This document shows, in pieces, positions 1 to 4,572 of a DNA stretch of 6,363 bases. A program made the position numbers and the translations under genes. A model generated the notes under the pieces. The model saw nothing but the letters and a program-made list of their open reading frames with translations. It had not been told where the DNA came from and ran no database searches. The stretch is from Anaerolineaceae bacterium UBA4890 (lineage in GTDB: Bacteria; Chloroflexota; Anaerolineae; Anaerolineales; Anaerolineaceae), in assembly GCA_002399085.1 (NCBI GenBank), contig DHCY01000005.1, forward strand, positions 18,075-24,437, written 5' to 3'. The number at the start of each line of letters is the position of its first letter. Within the stretch, counting starts at the first letter, position 1.

Positions 1-76
1 TTGCCACGCTCCCTTCGGTCGCTCGCAATGACCTTTTACCGTCGTAGGGGCGATGCCTGCGTCGACCTGTTCCCTT
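1..76. repeat. Composite intergenic repeat, copy 1
   Basis: This stretch matches 161-236 at 73 of 76 positions; the differences are at 22, 34 and 65. The unit has two parts. Part A (about 1-33) contains CCCTTCGGTCGCTCGCAATG and, on the other strand, resembles the 'CATTGCGAGC...GTGGCAATCT' class of short dispersed repeats found in many bacterial genomes (from memory, not searched). Part B (about 41-76) contains GTAGGGGCGATGCCTGCGTC and can form a hairpin. In this copy A65 breaks the B stem by facing G50. The repeat starts at the window edge and may continue outside it. Confidence 0.85.
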
Positions 77-142
77 ACCAATGATCTGGTGTTGGCGGCG
101 GATCGTCTTTCAATCACGCCCTGAAAATTTCACATTAAGAAC

Positions 143-165
143 AAAAAAGAAAAAGGCAGATTGCC
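143..165 (-). terminator. Possible weak terminator of the LysM-folP transcript
   Basis: On the minus strand GGCA-ATC-TGCC forms a 4-bp hairpin with a 3-nt loop, followed directly by TTTTTCTTTTTT. It lies about 98 nt past the folP stop codon, after repeat copy 2. The T-tract is convincing but the stem is short, so the call is tentative. The A-rich block seen on the plus strand (143-154) is the only other notable feature between the two repeat copies; nothing else is recognisable in 77-142. Confidence 0.35.
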
Positions 166-254
166 ACGCTCCCTTCGGTCGTTCGCAATGACCGTTTACC
201 GTCGTAGGGGCGATGCCTGCGTCGCCCTGTTCCCTTCGGTCGCTCGCGATGACC
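161..254. repeat. Composite intergenic repeat, copy 2, plus partial third copy
   Basis: 161-236 repeats 1-76 with three substitutions, at a spacing of 160 bp. It runs directly into another copy of the part A core, CCCTTCGGTCGCTCGCGATG, at 232-254 (cores also at 11-33 and 171-193). In part B the arms 207-213 and 222-228 pair, with one G-T wobble, and two inner pairs (214-221 wobble, 215-220) leave a 4-nt loop. This gives a roughly 9-bp hairpin that is intact here but broken in copy 1. The element ends 9 nt short of the folP stop codon. No open transposase frame is present, so any mobility would have to be supplied in trans. Confidence 0.85.
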
Positions 255-262
255 GCCCATTG

Positions 263-1129
263 CTACAGCTCTGCGTTGCGGATGGCATCCAACGTGCGCG
301 CCAGGCGCACAGTCTCTTTCACATCATGAACGCGCAAGATCGATGCGCCTTTCATCACTCCCCAGGCGTTGGCTGCCAGGCTGCCTTCCAGCCGCTCACC
401 CTGGGGTAAGTTGAGCGTGTGCCCGATAAAACCTTTTCGTGAAACACCCAGCAAAATGGGGTAACCGAGCCCCAGTAGTGCATCCAGGTGTTTAAGCAGA
501 TACAGGTTCTGATTGATCGTTTTGCCGAAGCCAATGCCCGGGTCGAGAATGATCTTATCGTCACTAACCCCCGCTGCATGGGCAATTTCCAACGATGCCG
601 CCAACCAGTTGCCTACTTCGCTGACGATATCTTCATATTCCACATCTTCATAGCGTCCGCCCAAATCGCTGTTTACTGGGCGCGCGCCAGATTCACGGTT
701 GTGCATCAAAACAGCAGTGGCGTCGAATTCCGCCACCACGCCAGCAATGTGCGGGTCATATTGAAAGCCCCACACTTCGTTGACAATATCCGCCCCGATG
801 CCCAGGCAGGCACGCGCGGTTTCCGCCTTATAGGTATCGACCGATATCAGGGTGTCGGGCAGTTCTTTTCTGATCAGCCTCAAGGCGGGCAGCATGCGCC
901 CAAGTTCTTCGCTGGCATCCAGTTTTCGTGAGCCAGGTCGGGTCGATTCTGCCCCAATATCGAGCAAATCAGCGCCCTCTTCCACAAAACGAATGGCTTG
1001 CGCCAGCGCGGCGGCTTCGACTTCCGCTTGATTGAACAGCCCATCGCCCGAAAAACTATCAGGGGTCAGGTTGATAATACCCATGATATAGGTTTTCTGG
1101 GGAAGGTCGGGAAAGAGATCGGATTTCAT
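263..1129 (-). CDS. folP: Dihydropteroate synthase
   Basis: Cytoplasmic folate enzyme that joins p-aminobenzoate to 6-hydroxymethyl-dihydropterin diphosphate, giving dihydropteroate. The 288-residue product has the usual length and a complete TIM-barrel motif series: MGIINLTPDSFSGDG (16-30), DIGAESTRPGS (57-67), SVDTYK (96-101), NEVWG (117-121), MHNRE (142-146), LDPGIGFGK (195-203), GVSRKGFIG (228-236) and the phosphate-binding RVHDV (266-270). The barrel motif more often read N-D-V/I is N-E here; the pterin-contacting Asn is kept. The start at 1129 was chosen because the family motif begins 15 residues later and because GAGG (1138-1135) lies 5 nt upstream. An upstream start would add 54 residues wholly inside the LysM gene. 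GAGG overlaps the LysM stop codon with a 7-nt gap between genes, which suggests translational coupling. No other folate gene is in the window. Confidence 0.96.
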   Translation of the reverse strand: MKSDLFPDLPQKTYIMGIINLTPDSFSGDGLFNQAEVEAAALAQAIRFVEEGADLLDIGAESTRPGSRKLDASEELGRMLPALRLIRKELPDTLISVDTYKAETARACLGIGADIVNEVWGFQYDPHIAGVVAEFDATAVLMHNRESGARPVNSDLGGRYEDVEYEDIVSEVGNWLAASLEIAHAAGVSDDKIILDPGIGFGKTINQNLYLLKHLDALLGLGYPILLGVSRKGFIGHTLNLPQGERLEGSLAANAWGVMKGASILRVHDVKETVRLARTLDAIRNAEL

Positions 1130-1136
1130 GGCTGCC

Positions 1137-2174
1137 TCACGGATTTTGGAACCTGGCTTCTGCAAACAGTTCAACTTCATGAATGGCAGGACCAAGGGAA
1201 TAGACAATGGAGTTGAAAGAAAGGTTTTCGGTCTTTGTAATTGGCAATGCTGCTTCCCAACGGCGGAAACCGACGGGATTACCATCTTCATCGAAAGCTA
1301 TCATCAGCAGCCACAAGGCAGCCAGGTCACGACCTTCAGTCTTGGCATTGATCTCACCTGAAACACGAGCGAGAAGACCATCGTCGGAAAGCCTGATTTC
1401 ACTGGAAGAAATAGCAACCTCAGCGTAGCGGTCATCATCCGGCATCGTTGGCAGCCAGGAGACGATATTGACCTCCAGGTTGTACTCCTCCGGCACAGGC
1501 GCGGGGAAAGAGGCTAACACTGGCAGGCTGCTTCCAACAGGCAGTAAATTGAGCGCTGCAAAAACAACAAGTTCGCTCTCGGGATTACCTTCTTCTGAAG
1601 TAAGCGTGAAAGTGACGGATGGATTTTCCAAGGTTTCATCGCCTTGGTTGTTGATCAGCGCCAGGCAGTTCAGCACTCCAAGTGCGTCAAGATAACAAGT
1701 TGGCTTGCCTCGCAAGATCAACGGACCGGAAGGTGTCGCTGTTTGCTCTTGCAGAGCCTGGGCTGTGCTTGTGGAAGTGGGGGTAGGCGTATTGGTTGGC
1801 ACCGGGGTTGGCGTGACTGGGATCTCCAACACTGTGCCCACGCTCATCCAGTTAGGGGTAACCGAGGGGTTGGCTGCCAGCAGCTCGTCCAGGGTGATGC
1901 CATAGTAAAAGGCAATTGCCATCAATTCATCGCCCTTTTCGACTTTCCAGGTGACTGGAGCCGGCGTTGGAGTGGAGGTTATCGTCGGTGCGAGGGTAGC
2001 CGTTTGGGTCGGTGTCAGGCTGGGTGCGAGAGTTGTGCTGGGCTGCAAGGTATCAGTGCTGGTTGGGATGATTGTCTTGGTTGGGGAATATTCGATTTCC
2101 ACCAGGCAGGCTGAAAGAATAACCGTCAGCAACAGAAACCAAAGTAAAAAGGCGCAAAGCCGGGTGAGTTTCAT
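1137..2174 (-). CDS. LysM-domain lipoprotein with Thr/Pro-rich linkers
   Basis: Predicted envelope lipoprotein of 345 residues. A hydrophobic signal peptide (about 5-22) ends in the lipobox LSAC, so Cys23 should be lipidated after signal peptidase II cleavage. Residues 30-73 form a Thr/Ser/Pro linker. Residues 75-120 form one LysM domain (WKVEKGDELMAIAFYYGI, then LDELLAANPSV and GTVLEIPV), a fold that binds N-acetylglucosamine polymers such as peptidoglycan. A second Thr/Pro linker spans about 121-150. The remaining ~195 residues look beta-rich, with Cys160 and Cys170 as a possible disulfide pair; I do not recognise this domain. I infer a cell-wall-anchored surface protein, role unknown. Its promoter-like -10 lies 6 nt before the ATG and there is no Shine-Dalgarno site, so the mRNA may be leaderless. 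folP follows after 7 nt. Confidence 0.88.
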   Translation of the reverse strand: MKLTRLCAFLLWFLLLTVILSACLVEIEYSPTKTIIPTSTDTLQPSTTLAPSLTPTQTATLAPTITSTPTPAPVTWKVEKGDELMAIAFYYGITLDELLAANPSVTPNWMSVGTVLEIPVTPTPVPTNTPTPTSTSTAQALQEQTATPSGPLILRGKPTCYLDALGVLNCLALINNQGDETLENPSVTFTLTSEEGNPESELVVFAALNLLPVGSSLPVLASFPAPVPEEYNLEVNIVSWLPTMPDDDRYAEVAISSSEIRLSDDGLLARVSGEINAKTEGRDLAALWLLMIAFDEDGNPVGFRRWEAALPITKTENLSFNSIVYSLGPAIHEVELFAEARFQNP

Positions 2175-2180
2175 TTTTTG

Positions 2181-2209
2181 ATTATATCAGTCTGCAATTA
2201 GACTGAAAA
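2181..2209 (-). promoter_or_regulatory. Predicted promoter of the LysM-folP pair
   Basis: A perfect TATAAT (2186-2181) lies 6 nt upstream of the ATG at 2174, which puts the expected start of transcription at or within a base or two of the A of AUG. A poor -35 match, TTTTCA (2209-2204), sits 17 nt upstream. No ribosome site is visible between the -10 and the ATG (CAAAAA only), which fits a leaderless message. The spacer between the two hexamers is filled by a palindrome. Confidence 0.55.
2187..2206. promoter_or_regulatory. 7-bp inverted repeat, candidate operator
   Basis: TCAGTCT and AGACTGA form a perfect 7-bp inverted repeat around a 6-base centre. It lies entirely in the 52-nt gap between hutI and the LysM gene and abuts the TATAAT box. 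No T-run follows on either strand, so it does not look like an intrinsic terminator. Its place between the -35 and -10 positions suggests a repressor or activator site, but this is inference from position and symmetry only. Confidence 0.45.
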
Positions 2210-2226
2210 ACGGGCATCAACAACGG

Positions 2227-3489
2227 TTATAAGGAGTTATTGCGGTAAAGCTCACCCTTCTTCACCACTGTTGAAACCAGGTTGGTGCCATAACGATAAC
2301 TGAGTTTACGATAGTCATCCACCGCCAAAATCAGCAGGTCGGCTTGCTTACCCGGTTCAATTGAACCCACCAAATGGTCCCTTGAAACAGCTTTGGCTGA
2401 GTTGATCGTGGAGGCTGCCAGGGCTTCGGCGGGGGTCAGTTTGAGATAACGGCAGGAAAGCGCCTGGATAAACTGCATCGATTCATTCCAGGTAGTGCCG
2501 GGGTTGAGGTCGGTTGCTAAGGCAAGATAACCATTAGCGTCAATGATGGCGCGGGCAGGCGTGTATTCACTTTGAGCCAGACCAAAAGGTGTGCCGGGCA
2601 ACGAGACCGCAACCGTCTCAGTTTGTGCCAGGTTCTGAATGTCTTCCGGGGAGGTTTTGACCAGGTGGTCTGCCGAGACCGCGCCCATTTCAGCGGCAAG
2701 GCTGGCGCTGCCCAGGTTTTCGAATTCATCAGCATGCAGTTTGAGCGGGAAGCCCAGGTTTGCGGCTACGGTCAGGATCTGGCGGGTCTCTTCCAGTTCA
2801 AAGACACCTTTTTCACAAAAAACATCCACAAAGGGCAGTGGCTGACCCTCAGCGTACTGCAGCCACCATTTTTTGGTCTCCGGCAAGGCGGTTTCGCATA
2901 GCCAATCAGTGTATCTGGCGCTATCGCCTTCGTATTCCTGGGGGATGGCATGGGCACCCATATAGGTGGGCACCAATTCCAGCGGACCGATGTGGTTGAG
3001 CAGCAGAATGGCTTCCAGCTGCTTGAACTCGGTTTCGAGGTTCAGTCCATAGCCGGTTTTGGCTTCCATGGTGGTGGTGCCATAGCTGAAGGCACGTAAA
3101 GCGCGTTCCAGCGATTGTGCAACCAGCTCTTCCAGCGAGGCTTTGCGTGTAGCGGTCAGAGTAGCCAAAATGCCACCACCAGCTGCCATGATCTCCATGT
3201 AGGTTTTGCCCTGCAGGCGCATCTCAAACTCGTTGGCACGATCTCCTGCCCAGATAAGGTGGGTGTGCGGGTCAACAAAGCCGGGCACGACTGCCATTCC
3301 GCCTGCATCGATGCGCTCTGCCAGAGGGAAGCGACTGAGCAGTTCGTCAGAATTGCCAACCTCGAGGATCTTGTCGTCGACGATCGTGACAGCAGTATTT
3401 TCGATGATCGCAGGCTCAGCCAGGCGCTCACCGCGGCGCGCACCGCCAGCCATAGTTACGCATTGGGAGATGTTGTGAAGGATTTTCAT
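2227..3489 (-). CDS. hutI: Imidazolonepropionase
   Basis: Cytoplasmic amidohydrolase of histidine degradation; it hydrolyses 4-imidazolone-5-propionate to N-formimino-L-glutamate. The 420-residue length is normal. Metal-binding H75 and H77 sit in GFVDPHTH (70-77), followed by the family signature AGDRANEFEMRLQGKTY (81-97). GTTTMEAKTGYG (137-148) is typical of HutI rather than other amidohydrolases. H252 and E255 lie in HADEF, H275 in SADHL, LPGTPF at 297-302, and the last metal ligand D327 in ATDLNPGT. All expected catalytic positions are present. The ATG at 3489 begins the usual MKILHNI-type start, and an in-frame TGA at 3516-3514 excludes a longer form. No hutH, hutU or formiminoglutamate hydrolase gene is nearby, so the rest of the pathway must be elsewhere. 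A TACAAT box 6 nt before the ATG suggests its own leaderless transcript. Confidence 0.95.
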   Translation of the reverse strand: MKILHNISQCVTMAGGARRGERLAEPAIIENTAVTIVDDKILEVGNSDELLSRFPLAERIDAGGMAVVPGFVDPHTHLIWAGDRANEFEMRLQGKTYMEIMAAGGGILATLTATRKASLEELVAQSLERALRAFSYGTTTMEAKTGYGLNLETEFKQLEAILLLNHIGPLELVPTYMGAHAIPQEYEGDSARYTDWLCETALPETKKWWLQYAEGQPLPFVDVFCEKGVFELEETRQILTVAANLGFPLKLHADEFENLGSASLAAEMGAVSADHLVKTSPEDIQNLAQTETVAVSLPGTPFGLAQSEYTPARAIIDANGYLALATDLNPGTTWNESMQFIQALSCRYLKLTPAEALAASTINSAKAVSRDHLVGSIEPGKQADLLILAVDDYRKLSYRYGTNLVSTVVKKGELYRNNSL

Positions 3490-3495
3490 AACCTT

Positions 3496-3501
3496 ATTGT
3501 A
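3496..3501 (-). promoter_or_regulatory. Predicted -10 box of hutI
   Basis: TACAAT matches the -10 consensus at five of six positions and lies 6 nt before the hutI ATG, the same geometry as at the LysM gene. No convincing -35 is seen at 16-18 nt spacing. A strong Shine-Dalgarno-like GGGAGGTGA exists at 3522-3514, but it is 24 nt from the ATG, too far to serve it directly. AAGG lies only 2 nt before the ATG, too close for a normal ribosome site. Confidence 0.4.
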
Positions 3502-3537
3502 ATGGATATCAGGTCACCTCCCTTGCATTGGCGAGCG

Positions 3538-4323
3538 TTAAATCAAGCCAAAACGCTGAAAAGTCTTATAGATCGCGTCGTCTCCGACCTCGGGGGCGAT
3601 GAAATCGGCGGCAGCTTTGGTCTCCGGGCGAGCTCCGCCAACTGCAACCCCGACCCCAACAAACTTGAGCATGCTAACATCGTTGCCACCGTCGCCAATC
3701 GCCAGGCATTCCACAGGCTGGATGCCAAAATGTTGCAGGAAGGTTCGAATGCCAACATCTTTCCCGCCTGTTTTGGGTGCCAGGTCAACTGAGTGGGGGT
3801 TCCAACGCACCACCTGGCAATCCGGCAGAGCCTTGCGCAGAAAATCGTCCATGTCTTCCGGGACGAAAGGCACAATCGAAAGGATTGCATCTTTGTTGAG
3901 TTCGTCATTCAAGAGAATCGGAGGAACCGGGCTGTTAAAAAGCTCATAAAATTTTTGCACACCCTCGTTGTAACCATTGATGGTGATTCGATCGCGTTGG
4001 TGGTAAGAAGCAAAAAAGCCGTGCTCGCTGCCAAGGCGGATGCTCTCTTCAACCCAACTGCGTTCAAAGGGGGCAAAGCGCAGCGTGGTGCCATCGGGCA
4101 GGTAACAGTATTGACCGTTCACCGTCACATATCCGTCAAATTCCAGATTTGCAACTGGACCGCCATCGACGGCTGTCAGGTTGCGACCGGTTGCAGCAAA
4201 GACTTTGATGCCATTGTCGCGAGCCATTTCGATTGCCTGGATCGCGGACTGAGGAATCAGGCGGGTAATTGGGTCGGTGAGGGTGTTGTCGATATCAGTG
4301 AAGACAGCTTTGATTTTTTGCAT
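3538..4323 (-). CDS. Cof-type HAD-superfamily phosphatase
   Basis: Predicted Mg-dependent phosphohydrolase of 261 residues, the usual size for Cof/HAD-IIB enzymes, which act on sugar phosphates, flavin or pyridoxal phosphates and related metabolites; the substrate cannot be read from sequence. Motif I is FTDIDNTLTD, with nucleophile D10 and acid D12. Motif II is T45 in FAATGR. Motif III is K188 in APKTGGKD. Motif IV is GDGGND (210-215), followed by the Cof-like stretch VGVAVGGARPETKAAADFI. The type IIB cap lies between motifs II and III, about residues 80-175. The frame is open for 45 more codons to a GTG at 4458. I chose the ATG at 4323 because HAD motif I begins within 10 residues of it, as is normal, and TATAAT sits 7 nt upstream. 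There is no ribosome site, so a leaderless mRNA is likely. hutI follows after 48 nt. Confidence 0.92.
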   Translation of the reverse strand: MQKIKAVFTDIDNTLTDPITRLIPQSAIQAIEMARDNGIKVFAATGRNLTAVDGGPVANLEFDGYVTVNGQYCYLPDGTTLRFAPFERSWVEESIRLGSEHGFFASYHQRDRITINGYNEGVQKFYELFNSPVPPILLNDELNKDAILSIVPFVPEDMDDFLRKALPDCQVVRWNPHSVDLAPKTGGKDVGIRTFLQHFGIQPVECLAIGDGGNDVSMLKFVGVGVAVGGARPETKAAADFIAPEVGDDAIYKTFQRFGLI

Positions 4324-4330
4324 GCTGATG

Positions 4331-4339
4331 ATTATAGCA
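4331..4339 (-). promoter_or_regulatory. Extended -10 promoter of the HAD phosphatase gene
   Basis: TGC-TATAAT is a consensus extended -10 element, which can work without a -35 box; none is visible at the usual distance. The TATAAT ends 7 nt before the ATG at 4323 (intervening bases CATCAGC), so transcription is expected to begin at the AUG. It directly follows a terminator-like hairpin whose T-run overlaps its first base. Confidence 0.6.
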
Positions 4340-4358
4340 AAAGCCTGGCGGAACAGGC
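4339..4358 (-). terminator. Possible rnj terminator
   Basis: On the minus strand GCCTG-TTCCGC-CAGGC forms a 5-bp GC-rich hairpin followed by TTTT. It lies 215 nt past the rnj stop codon and immediately before the extended -10 of the next gene, a sensible place to end the rnj transcript. The T-run is only four bases long, so efficiency may be modest. Confidence 0.42.
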
Positions 4359-4377
4359 AGTCTATGATGTAGGGCGA

Positions 4378-4429
4378 GATTGAAAGCACCGGAGATCTCG
4401 AAATACTGAAACCTGATATGCTTTCAATC
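4378..4429. repeat. 11-bp perfect inverted repeat in the rnj-HAD spacer
   Basis: GATTGAAAGCA (4378-4388) and TGCTTTCAATC (4419-4429) are exact reverse complements separated by 30 bases. The loop contains the self-complementary GAGATCTC (4392-4399). No T-run follows on either strand. It could be an RNA stem, a protein-binding site, or the ends of a small inserted element. Confidence 0.8.
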
Positions 4430-4437
4430 CGCCACCT

Positions 4438-4457
4438 TGGGATTGTGCTCAATCCCA
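4438..4457. repeat. 8-bp perfect hairpin in the rnj-HAD spacer
   Basis: TGGGATTG and CAATCCCA pair perfectly around a 4-base loop (TGCT on the plus strand). It is 8 bases from the 11-bp inverted repeat and shares its GATTG/CAATC core. A further weaker hairpin, CATC-CCG with CGG-A-GATG, follows at 4461-4480. No T-run is adjacent, so this is not a standard terminator. Confidence 0.75.
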
Positions 4458-4549
4458 CCTCATCCCGATATGCGGAGATGATAGTTGGATCTGATTCGGT
4501 CAGCTCACTATTACCTGCAATGTCAGGGTGCTGCGCAAGACCTTCGCTA

Positions 4550-4568
4550 ATGGCGAGGACGTCGCCAT
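4550..4568. repeat. 7-bp hairpin just past the rnj stop codon
   Basis: ATGGCGA and TCGCCAT pair perfectly around a 5-base loop, starting 4 nt after the rnj TAA. No T-run follows on the minus strand. It may protect the 3' end of rnj mRNA or help pause transcription; the sequence does not decide this. Confidence 0.6.
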
Positions 4569-4572
4569 CGTT

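Noticed and set aside
1..254. CRISPR array
   Set aside because: Only two full repeats, of 76 bp, at unequal spacing (160 then 61 bp for the core), and no cas gene in the window.
161..409. 82-codon plus-strand open frame over the repeat and the folP end
   Set aside because: Half lies in the intergenic repeat and half is antisense to folP; no similarity or ribosome site seen.
1130..1291. 54-residue N-terminal extension of DHPS
   Set aside because: It would overlap the LysM coding region throughout; the conserved DHPS start follows the ATG at 1129, which has a GAGG site.
1705..2181. Val/Gly-rich plus-strand frames opposite the LysM gene linkers
   Set aside because: They are simple mirror products of the Thr/Pro codons in the lipoprotein's linkers.
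2187..2206. Intrinsic terminator of hutI
   Set aside because: The 7-bp palindrome is not followed by a T-run on the minus strand; the next bases are the TATAAT box.
3115..4383. Two long plus-strand open frames end to end (225 and 196 codons) opposite hutI and the HAD gene
   Set aside because: They lie antisense to genes with complete family motifs, show no recognisable motif, and reflect the codon pattern of the true strand.
4324..4458. 45-residue N-terminal extension of the HAD phosphatase from a GTG
   Set aside because: HAD motif I normally lies within the first ~10 residues, and a consensus extended -10 sits inside the extension, 7 nt before the ATG at 4323.
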